From DASYXW01 sp035934405 (GTDB lineage Bacteria; Acidobacteriota; Terriglobia; UBA7540): a DNA stretch of 34,894 nucleotides. The notes beneath the pieces were generated by a model. That model did no database searches and was not told the origin of the DNA. It was given only the letters and a program-made list of their open reading frames with translations. Of the stretch, positions 22,347-29,047 are shown piece by piece; the stretch's first letter is position 1; every line of letters begins with the position of its first letter. The DNA lies in assembly GCA_035934405.1 (NCBI GenBank), contig DASYXW010000042.1, forward strand, positions 1 through 34,894, read 5' to 3'. The translations under genes and the position numbers were made by a program.

Positions 22347-23543
22347 TTATCGGTCGATCTCTCCCAGCACCACATCAATACTGCCGATACAGGCCACGAC
22401 ATCCGCAATCAGCCGCCCTTCGATCATCTTGGGCAGGGCCGCCAGGTTGGCAAACGACGGCGCGCGCACGTGGCAACGGAACGGCCGCGGCGAACCGTCG
22501 CTCACGACGTAGAATCCCAACTCGCCGCGCGGCGATTCGATCGTTTGGTACACCTCGCCCGTCGGCGGATGAAAGCCTTCGGTGACGATCTTGAAGTGAT
22601 AAATCAGCGCCTCGATGCTGGTCTTCATGCTTTCGCGCTCCGGCAGCACGATATGCGGCGCGTTCGCCTTCACCGGCCCCGAGGGCATCCCTTCCATGGC
22701 CTGCCGGACAATCTTGAGCGACTCGCGCATCTCCGCCACCCGGACGAGGTACCGGGCGTAAACGTCGCCCTCCGCCCGCGTGGCAATCTCGAAATCAAAC
22801 TTGTCGTAGCCGGAGTAAGGCTGGCTCTTGCGAATGTCCCAGTTCACGCCCGAACCGCGCAGCGAAGGTCCCGACACGCTCAGGGCAATGGCATCGGCGG
22901 CGGAAAGCACTCCCACGCCCTGCGTGCGGCGCAGCCAAATCGGGTTCTCGGTCAGCAGGCCCTCGTATTCGTCAATGCGGTCCGGAAACATGTTGACGAA
23001 TTTTCCCACCCGTTTCAAGAAATCGAGCGGCGGCTCGAGCGCCAGGCCGCCCACGCGAAAGTAGCTCGTCATCATGCGCTGGCCCGAGACCATCTCGAAA
23101 ATCTTCAGGATCTCTTCGCGCTCGCGAAAGCAGTAGAGGAACACCGACATGGCGCCGATGTCGATGGCGTGCGTGCCCAGCCACACCAGGTGGCTCTGGA
23201 TGCGGGTTAGCTCGGTCAAGAGCACGCGCGTCCATTGCGCCCGCGGCGGGATCTCGAGGTCGAGCAGTTTCTCCACCGCCAGGCAGAAGCCCAGGTTGTT
23301 CGAGAGCGGCGCGAGGTAGTCCATGCGGTCGGTGAGCGTGATGTCCTGCGAATAGGTGAGCTTTTCGAAGGACTTTTCAAAGCCGGTGTGCAGGTAGCCG
23401 ATGTCATAGAGGGCGCGCACCACCGTCTCGCCGTCGAGCTCCAGCACCAGCCGCAGAACCCCATGCGTCGAGGGGTGCTGCGGCCCCATGCTCAGGATGA
23501 CCTTCTCTTCCTGGCCCGGAATTTTTTCGAGTGTTATCGGCAT
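22347..23543 (-). CDS. nuoD: NADH-quinone oxidoreductase subunit D
   Basis: The 398-aa product is the 49-kDa quinone-site subunit. Its N-terminal SMGPQHPSTHGVLRLVLELD carries the quinone-site histidines. Other matches are GYLHTGFEKSFEKLTYSQDI, DRMDYLAPLSNNLGF, and the C-terminal PRGELGFYVVSDGSPRPFR. It is not fused to nuoC. The start region is duplicated upstream: a second ATG with the same first eight codons lies at 23641. The true start is at 23543 because only that copy continues into nuoD. Cluster N2, which should sit next to this subunit in NuoB, is not encoded in the window. Confidence 0.96.
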   Translation of the reverse strand: MPITLEKIPGQEEKVILSMGPQHPSTHGVLRLVLELDGETVVRALYDIGYLHTGFEKSFEKLTYSQDITLTDRMDYLAPLSNNLGFCLAVEKLLDLEIPPRAQWTRVLLTELTRIQSHLVWLGTHAIDIGAMSVFLYCFREREEILKIFEMVSGQRMMTSYFRVGGLALEPPLDFLKRVGKFVNMFPDRIDEYEGLLTENPIWLRRTQGVGVLSAADAIALSVSGPSLRGSGVNWDIRKSQPYSGYDKFDFEIATRAEGDVYARYLVRVAEMRESLKIVRQAMEGMPSGPVKANAPHIVLPERESMKTSIEALIYHFKIVTEGFHPPTGEVYQTIESPRGELGFYVVSDGSPRPFRCHVRAPSFANLAALPKMIEGRLIADVVACIGSIDVVLGEIDR

Positions 23544-23702
23544 CAGTTCTTATGTCTGGAGTGCGGCAGCTTGCTGCCGCTTTACTCCCGCGGTTTGCTC
23601 GCGGCGACCTTCCCCGCGATTTTCTCGAGCGTTATCGGCATCAGGTCTCATGTCTGGAGTGCGGCAGCTTGCTGCCGCTTTACTCCCGCGGCTTGCTCGC
23701 GG
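23521..23702. repeat. 84-bp direct duplication containing the nuoD start codon
   Basis: Two 84-bp copies, 23521-23604 and 23619-23702 (period 98 bp), differ at only about five positions. Each includes the first 23 bases of nuoD, a short leader and half of the palindromic element next to it. The upstream copy creates a 19-codon open frame on the minus strand (23641-23582) that begins MPITLEKIAGK and ends in TAA, mimicking the NuoD N-terminus MPITLEKIPGQ. Confidence 0.85.
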
Positions 23703-23772
23703 GGCGTACCAGCCACGCCGCGGCCAGCAAGCTGGCCTGCTCGAAAGCGGTAGCGAGCTACCGCACTCCAGA
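23653..23772. repeat. Palindromic element with 12-bp terminal inverted repeats
   Basis: The element runs from TCTGGAGTGCGG (23653-23664) to its exact inverse CCGCACTCCAGA (23761-23772). Inside are hairpins such as GCGGCA-GCTTGC-TGCCGC, GCCAGC-AA-GCTGGC and GCGGTAG-CGAG-CTACCGC. A partial additional copy of the left half is at 23555-23604. It fills the nuoC-nuoD spacer. It encodes no protein, so a MITE- or REP-type element mobilised in trans is the likely class. Confidence 0.75.
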
Positions 23773-23777
23773 GATCG

Positions 23778-24254
23778 TCAAAATCGGTATCCCTCCGTCG
23801 GATAGTCCTTGCGCAACGGGTAGCCCTCCCAGTCTTCCGGCATCAGGATGCGGACCAGGTAAGGGTGGCCCACGAAATAAACCCCGAACAGGTCGAACAC
23901 CTCGCGCTCAAAGGCATTGGCGCCGGGCCACACGGGTACCACAGAATCCACCTGCGGATTGTCGCCGGCCAGGCGGACTTTCAGGCGCAGGCGTTCGTTG
24001 CGCTCGATCGAGTACAGGTGATAGACGGTCTCAAACCGTGGCTCATTCGGGTAATGATCGACCGCGGTCAGGTCCGACAGATACTTGAAGGTCAGTTCCG
24101 CGTCGTCACGCAAACACTCGCAAACCTGGCGCAGATTCTCCCGGTGAATGTGAACCGTGAGCTCGCCGCGAAAGAGCTGCGTGCCGTCGATGGCGTCCGG
24201 CGCGAAATCTCTCAGCCGCTTCAGAATCGGATTGTCTTCGATCGTCTCGGGCAT
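23778..24254 (-). CDS. nuoC: NADH-quinone oxidoreductase subunit C
   Basis: The 158-aa product is the 30-kDa subunit of the quinone module. The family signature is clear near the C-terminus: FEREVFDLFGVYFVGHPYLV, then ILMPEDWEGYPLRKDYP. The ATG at 24254 (MPETIEDNPILKRL) is preferred; longer frames would start within repeat-like DNA. It follows nuoA after 154 bp. In nearly all nuo operons nuoB stands here between nuoA and nuoC; no trace of it is seen. Confidence 0.95.
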   Translation of the reverse strand: MPETIEDNPILKRLRDFAPDAIDGTQLFRGELTVHIHRENLRQVCECLRDDAELTFKYLSDLTAVDHYPNEPRFETVYHLYSIERNERLRLKVRLAGDNPQVDSVVPVWPGANAFEREVFDLFGVYFVGHPYLVRILMPEDWEGYPLRKDYPTEGYRF

Positions 24255-24261
24255 GGTGTCA

Positions 24262-24408
24262 CGAGGGAACAGGGGACAGGTTACAGGGACGAACAACAGA
24301 GTTCGGAGTGGGCGAAGCGACCGGGCTCCGGTTGAGGCTGCGGTTTGAAACTCATCAAGGCGCGCGAGGTGGCCGGTTTAACTTCCGCTGTCCCCTGTCC
24401 CCTGTTCC
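24262..24408. repeat. Inverted ACAGGGG repeats flanking the expected nuoB position
   Basis: GGGAACAGGGGACAGG followed by TTACAG (24262-24284 region) is inverse to CTGTCCCCTGTCCCCTGTTC (24388-24407) with few mismatches. Between them lie about 100 bp with no recognisable coding sequence. The structure resembles the repeat arms at 3653-3741 and 16465-16669 with a different unit. It occupies the spacer between nuoA and nuoC. Confidence 0.65.
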
Positions 24409-24768
24409 TCACCGGCTCCAGTCGAGCGCTCCTTTTTTCCACACATAAAGATAGCCCGCGAGCAGAATGACGATGTACAAGAACATCTCCATGAAGCCGA
24501 ACCACTTCAGGCTCTTCGCCACCACCGCCCACGGGTAGAGAAACACGGCTTCCACATCAAACAGGATAAACAGCATTCCGATCAGATAGAAACTGACCGA
24601 AAACCGTTCGCGCGCGTTGCCGACCGGCGTGATGCCGCACTCGTAAGGCGCGAGCTTTTCGCGTGTCGGCCGTTTCTTGCCTACCAGCCTTGACGCCGCC
24701 AGAATCCCGCCGCCCACCAGGGCAACCACGATCAATTGGATGAGAATGGGTAGGTAGTCTCGAAGCAT
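24409..24768 (-). CDS. nuoA: NADH-quinone oxidoreductase subunit A
   Basis: The 119-aa product has three membrane helices. The loop with EKLAPYECGITPVGNARERF carries the conserved Glu-Cys-Gly motif, and the following helix contains FILFDVEAVFLYPWA with the conserved Asp/Glu pair. It is the first gene of the operon and is preceded by a promoter at 24815-24844. It sits in the membrane next to NuoH, NuoJ and NuoK. Confidence 0.95.
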   Translation of the reverse strand: MLRDYLPILIQLIVVALVGGGILAASRLVGKKRPTREKLAPYECGITPVGNARERFSVSFYLIGMLFILFDVEAVFLYPWAVVAKSLKWFGFMEMFLYIVILLAGYLYVWKKGALDWSR

Positions 24769-24814
24769 CGCGGTGCCGGAAACATGAAATATAAGGTGTG
24801 CTCTCTAGCGATCC

Positions 24815-24844
24815 AGTATGGGAGTCTGCAAAGAAGCGTGTCAA
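24815..24844 (-). promoter_or_regulatory. Sigma70 promoter of the nuo operon
   Basis: On the minus strand a perfect -35 box TTGACA (24844-24839) is followed after 18 nt by CATACT (24820-24815) as the -10 box. The predicted start near 24808 leaves a leader of about 40 nt before the nuoA ATG. Confidence 0.55.
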
Positions 24845-24978
24845 GTTTTTTTGACGCCCGAGATTTCGGAACTTGTGGCCGCGGCGCGAGATCAAACGAA
24901 GTGCGGCTTCAGCCCAGAAACTCGTTGACGCATAGCGACCAGGAGCGGAGTTAGGATGAGCGCCGATGTGGAGGTGGT

Positions 24979-25107
24979 GTGATCATTCACCTGAACGGTG
25001 AGCCCCGGGAAGCGCCGGTGGGTCTCACGGTCGACGCCTTGCTAGAAAGGCTGAACCTGCCGCGCGATCGGTTGGCCGTGAAACGCAATCTCGAGGCGAA
25101 GGATTGA
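24979..25107 (+). pseudogene. Truncated sulfur-carrier protein ThiS
   Basis: A GTG start preceded by GGAGG opens a 42-codon frame reading IIHLNGEPREAPVGLTVDAL, then LLERLNLPRDRLAVKRNLEA. This is the N-terminal two thirds of ThiS, the sulfur carrier for the thiazole half of thiamine. The protein normally has about 66 residues and ends in Gly-Gly, which is thiocarboxylated by ThiF and used by ThiG. Here a TGA follows EAKD, and the C-terminal strand and diglycine are absent, so it cannot work as a sulfur carrier. No thiG or thiF is next to it. The good RBS suggests a recent truncation. Confidence 0.7.
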
Positions 25108-25185
25108 CAGTAATGGGTCTGATCGGGTCATAGGCCTGCTTCATGCGGCCTTGCCGAAAGGACACAATCTTGAGCTAAGTATAAT

Positions 25186-25653
25186 TCATGGCAAGCTCGC
25201 CTCGAAGGCGGCGGACGGTGGCGCCTCGTTTCGAACGAGCCAGTAAAGTCCCAGTTGCTTTATCGCGTCCCGGAATTCCTGGTAATTCACCGGCTTCTGG
25301 ACGTAGCTGTTCACGCCCAAATGATAGCTCTTAACGAGGTCTTGCTCCTCTCTGGAGGAGGTCAGGACGACAATGGGAACGGCCTTGGTGCGGGCGTCGT
25401 TCTTGACGGTGCGCAGGACTTCCAGGCCGTCCACCTTGGGTAGTTTGAGATCGAGCAAGACTAATTTAGGCGGATGAAGGAAGGACCGATCGGTGTAAGC
25501 TGCCCGGCAAAACAAGAAATCCAACGCTTCCACACCGTCGCGCGCTACATGAAGATGATTGCCCAAGTTATTGCGGCGCAACGCAACCACGGCCAATTCG
25601 AGATCGGCTGGATTATCCTCGACCAGGAGGATCTCGATGTCATTCTCCGACAT
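25186..25653 (-). CDS. Single-domain response regulator (Rcp1-like)
   Basis: The 155-aa product is a lone receiver domain. The acidic pocket is EDN at residues 12-14, the phosphoacceptor is D68 in LVLLDLKLPKVDG, and the switch residues are in PIVVLTSS with lysine in YVQKPVN. The extended loop before D68 is typical of the Rcp1-like group paired with phytochrome-like histidine kinases. It has no output domain and is the last gene of the operon, overlapping the kinase gene by 14 bases, so it is probably that kinase's phosphorylation target and acts through protein contacts. Confidence 0.9.
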   Translation of the reverse strand: MSENDIEILLVEDNPADLELAVVALRRNNLGNHLHVARDGVEALDFLFCRAAYTDRSFLHPPKLVLLDLKLPKVDGLEVLRTVKNDARTKAVPIVVLTSSREEQDLVKSYHLGVNSYVQKPVNYQEFRDAIKQLGLYWLVRNEAPPSAAFEASLP

Positions 25654-27871
25654 GGCTCACCTCACTTACGGGTCCCAATTTGGCGTCCTGCTGAGAGCCA
25701 CTATACTCCTCCGCTAGAGTAAAGTAAAATACCGCGCCTTTGTTGGGCTCGGCCTCAGCCCAGATGCGTCCTCCGTGTTTCTGAATGATGCGCTGAACGG
25801 TAGCCAGGCCCACTCCGATACCTTCAAATTCCTCGGCGAGGTGAAGCCGCTGAAAAACCCCAAAAAGCTTGCCGGCGTACTTGAGATCGAAGCCCACGCC
25901 GTTATCGCGGACAAAGACCACGCGCTCACCATCGACTCTCATCTGGTCCACTTCGATGACAGCTTGTTCCCGGCCACGGGTGTACTTGACGGCGTTCGAC
26001 AAGAGATTGGCGAAGGCCTGTTTCATCAAGCCCGGGTCGCATTTCGGTGAAGGCAGGGAGCCGATGTGCCACTCAATCCGGCGGCCGGCGCATTCCGACT
26101 CAAGCTCCTTGAGAACGGCTTCGATCACGGAGTTCAACTGAGTGGGCCTCAATTCCACCTGCTTGCGATCAAGCCGGGCAAGGTTGAGCAAGTCGTCCAC
26201 CATGCGCCCCATCTTTTGAGCGCCGTCCCGAACCTCATGAAGGTAATGTTGCGCAGTCGGATCTAAGCGAGAGGCGAAGCCATCCAAAAGGATGCTCGCA
26301 AAGCCGTCAACCTGGCGGAGCGGCGCGCGCAGATCGTGCGCGACGCTGTACGAGAAGGCCTCAAGCTGTTTGTTCGCCTCGGCGAGTTGCGCGGTCCGCT
26401 CCGCGACGCGACGCTCCAAGCCTTCATTGAGCCGCCTGATCTCTTCCTCAGCGCGCTTGCGTTCAGTGATGTCCTGGGCGACGACAAGGACGGATTTCCG
26501 GTCAAGCCACTCGAGCCGATGAGAGACGATTTCGACGTCGATAATTCGCTCATCTTTGAGGCGATGTCTCCAGACTCCCGAGTGCTGAAAGTCTGGACGG
26601 CGCTTCTTCACATCTTCGAGCACGAGGTCTACATCCTCAGCGGGCCGGATCTCGGTGATGCGCATGGCGCCGAATTCCTCGCGCGAGTACCCGTAGTGCG
26701 CGACAGCGGCATCGTTGACCTCCAGAAATTTCAGGGTCTCGATGTCATACACCCACATGGGCAGAGGATTATGCGCGAAGAGAAAGCGAAAGCGAGTCTG
26801 AGTTTCCCGTTCAGCCTCTTGCGCGCGTTGGCGCTCCGCGAGCTCCAGGTGTAGTTGTTGATTGGCTTCGGCCAATTCCGCCGTGCGCTCGGCCACCCGA
26901 ATCTCCAGCTCTGCTTTGGCCTTCCGAACCTCCTCCTCAGCGACTTTGGACTGGGTGATGTCGCGGCTGACGCCAAACGTGCCTATCACGTTGCCGTCGA
27001 CGTCATGAATCAACATCTTCGTGGTCGAGACCCACATCGAAAGCCCGTTGGGCCGCTGAGCTTGTTCGACCTTGCCAATCAGAGGCTTGCCGGTTCGAAG
27101 AATTTCCTGCTCATCGGCGAAAGCCTCCCGGGCATGTTCCTCGGTGAAGTAATCGAAATCGGTCTTCCCCACAGCCTCCTCGGGCAAGGAGACTCCCAGG
27201 GCCCGCGCCTGGGCGGAATTAATAGTGGTAAAGCGGCTCTCGGTATCCTTGAAGTAAATGAAGTCCGGCACGTTATCCATCAAGGTGTGGAGCAGGTCAC
27301 GCTCACGGGAGAGTTCGCGCTGTTTTGTCTCGAGCTCCTCATTAATCCGGACAGCACCTTCATAGGTGGAGATCAGCAAGTCCAGAATCTGTTGCTTTTC
27401 AGCATTAATGAAATATTTTTGGCCTCCGAAGTAGAGCTGTACCCCCACCTGCATACGTTCGGTCTTCCGTAGCTCCAGGTTCGTCAGGATGTAGTCGATC
27501 CGCGAGAGCAGGTACTTGTCGTCGTAGGGCTTGCGAATGAAATTGTCCGCGCCGCATTGCAAACCCTTGAGCACGTCCTGAGGTCTTGAAAGAGAAGTCA
27601 GTAAGATCACCGGGACGTCTTTCAGGGCCGGATGGGACTTGATCTCCTTGCACAGGCTGTAGCCATCCATTCCCGGCATCACGACGTCAGTGATGAGCAA
27701 CGCCGGTTTCCTTTCGAGCGCCGCTGCGAGCGCCTCCTTACCATTTCTGGCGGCCGCGACCTTGTATCCGCGTGCGACCAAGTAATGTTTCAGCTGCTCA
27801 GCCTGAGTCGGGCTGTCCTCTGCAATGAGGATCTCGATGCCCTTGCTGAGATCCGCCTTGGGCTCGTTCAT
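25640..27871 (-). CDS. REC-PAS-PAS hybrid histidine kinase
   Basis: The 743-aa product starts with a receiver domain (D62 in LLITDVVMPGMDG). A linker with VQLYFGGQKYFINAEKQQIL follows, then a coiled coil, a PAS domain (about 195-310), a second PAS domain (about 350-470) and a further coiled coil with the AERTAELAEAN repeat. The kinase core has the H box at H512 (SVAHDLRAPLRQ), the N box FANLLSNAVKY, and G boxes RDNGVGFD and GIGVGLATVQRI. The core belongs to the phytochrome-like HisKA group. No membrane helix is present, so it is cytoplasmic. The N-terminal receiver suggests it receives phosphate from CheA of the same operon. Confidence 0.9.
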   Translation of the reverse strand: MNEPKADLSKGIEILIAEDSPTQAEQLKHYLVARGYKVAAARNGKEALAAALERKPALLITDVVMPGMDGYSLCKEIKSHPALKDVPVILLTSLSRPQDVLKGLQCGADNFIRKPYDDKYLLSRIDYILTNLELRKTERMQVGVQLYFGGQKYFINAEKQQILDLLISTYEGAVRINEELETKQRELSRERDLLHTLMDNVPDFIYFKDTESRFTTINSAQARALGVSLPEEAVGKTDFDYFTEEHAREAFADEQEILRTGKPLIGKVEQAQRPNGLSMWVSTTKMLIHDVDGNVIGTFGVSRDITQSKVAEEEVRKAKAELEIRVAERTAELAEANQQLHLELAERQRAQEAERETQTRFRFLFAHNPLPMWVYDIETLKFLEVNDAAVAHYGYSREEFGAMRITEIRPAEDVDLVLEDVKKRRPDFQHSGVWRHRLKDERIIDVEIVSHRLEWLDRKSVLVVAQDITERKRAEEEIRRLNEGLERRVAERTAQLAEANKQLEAFSYSVAHDLRAPLRQVDGFASILLDGFASRLDPTAQHYLHEVRDGAQKMGRMVDDLLNLARLDRKQVELRPTQLNSVIEAVLKELESECAGRRIEWHIGSLPSPKCDPGLMKQAFANLLSNAVKYTRGREQAVIEVDQMRVDGERVVFVRDNGVGFDLKYAGKLFGVFQRLHLAEEFEGIGVGLATVQRIIQKHGGRIWAEAEPNKGAVFYFTLAEEYSGSQQDAKLGPVSEVSHVGE

Positions 27872-27949
27872 AAGTCGTAACTCTTTCTGCGTGGTCGCCG
27901 CCGCCCGGCCTCGTTGATTTCGATGTCGATGTGGTATCTTCCTTCGCAG

Positions 27950-29023
27950 TTACTGCGCGTCCCCCCGCTCCGCGAACCTTCGCTCCACTAGGCTCGCCAG
28001 CGCCGATGCAATCCCTTCCGGAGAAAGAACATGCGTCGCTGCGCCCAGCCGGATCGCTTCGCCTGGCATGCCATGCACGACGGAGCTCTCCCGATCCTGC
28101 GCGATGGTCACGGCCCCCTGTTCCTTCATCAGCTTCAGCTCTTGCACCCCATCTTTTCCCATACCGGAAAGCAAGACGCCGATTGAATTCGCCCCGCATA
28201 CCTGCGCAACGGAACGAAAGAGCAACGAGACAGACGGCCGAAGTCCGTTCTCAGCCCGCTCCTGGCTCAGCAACAATCGTTGACCAGCAGTCACTTTCAT
28301 GTGAAGCCCCTCGGGAGCGACATACACGTGTCCCGGCAGAAGGCGCTCACTTTGGGTGGCGATGTGAACCGGCAGATTCGACGACTGGCCCAGCCACTCG
28401 ACGAAACCATCTGTGAACCCTGCCGCAATGTGTTGGACAACCAAGAGGGGAGCCAGGAAGCTCCCCGGCAGCCGGGACAAAATGCTCTGCAGCGCCGGAG
28501 GTCCTCCGGTTGAAGCTCCCACGGCGACGACTGCGATGTTCGCCGCCGGAATCAGCACCTCGGCAGATACTGTGACCGCAGGACTGGCCTCTGGTCGCCG
28601 AAGGCGGGCCCATCGTTTGACCACCTTCACTTCCGCCATCAACTTCACCGTTCGAATCAGATCCGCGGCATTGATCTCGTAGTCGGGATGCCCGATCCCG
28701 GCGGGTCTCGGTAGGGCGGCAAGGGCTCCGGCTTCTATGGCGCGGAAGGCCTTGGTGGTCTCGGCAACATCAGGAGTCCCGCTCACAATGATAATCGGTG
28801 TGGGGTAGGTTTCCATAATCCGCCGGGTGGCATCGAACCCATTCATCCTGGGCATGTGGACGTCCATCGTGATGACATCAGGCCTCGTTCGCTCCACGGC
28901 CGCCAGGGCTTGTTCTCCATCCTCTGCGGTCCCGACGACCTCAGTGTCCGGATCCGAGCCGAGAATATAAAGAAGAAAGTCTCGTACTGTCGGTGAATCC
29001 TCAACAACCAGCACTCGGATCAA
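27950..29023 (-). CDS. cheB: Chemotaxis-type protein-glutamate methylesterase
   Basis: The 357-aa product has an N-terminal receiver domain (D54 in VITMDVHMPRMNGFD) and a C-terminal methylesterase domain. The catalytic triad regions are visible: serine in VGASTGGPPALQ, histidine in VVQHIAAGFT, and aspartate in LLSGMGKDGVQEL. It removes methyl groups from, or deamidates, the MCP encoded three genes earlier, opposing CheR. The start is TTG at 29023; an AGGAG seven bases before supports it. It lies 24 bp after cheA. Its place corresponds to WspF in Wsp systems. Confidence 0.93.
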   Translation of the reverse strand: MIRVLVVEDSPTVRDFLLYILGSDPDTEVVGTAEDGEQALAAVERTRPDVITMDVHMPRMNGFDATRRIMETYPTPIIIVSGTPDVAETTKAFRAIEAGALAALPRPAGIGHPDYEINAADLIRTVKLMAEVKVVKRWARLRRPEASPAVTVSAEVLIPAANIAVVAVGASTGGPPALQSILSRLPGSFLAPLLVVQHIAAGFTDGFVEWLGQSSNLPVHIATQSERLLPGHVYVAPEGLHMKVTAGQRLLLSQERAENGLRPSVSLLFRSVAQVCGANSIGVLLSGMGKDGVQELKLMKEQGAVTIAQDRESSVVHGMPGEAIRLGAATHVLSPEGIASALASLVERRFAERGDAQ

Positions 29024-29047
29024 GTCGCTGCTCCTAATAATGAGTGT

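Noticed and set aside
24284..24388. Possible remnant of nuoB between nuoA and nuoC
   Set aside because: All frames were read for the conserved cysteine motifs and core of NuoB; only a 24-codon unrelated open frame (starting MSFKPQPQPEPG) was seen.
25180..25185. Perfect TATAAT on the + strand at the end of the response-regulator gene
   Set aside because: No -35 box at suitable distance, and it would point into the antisense of the response regulator.
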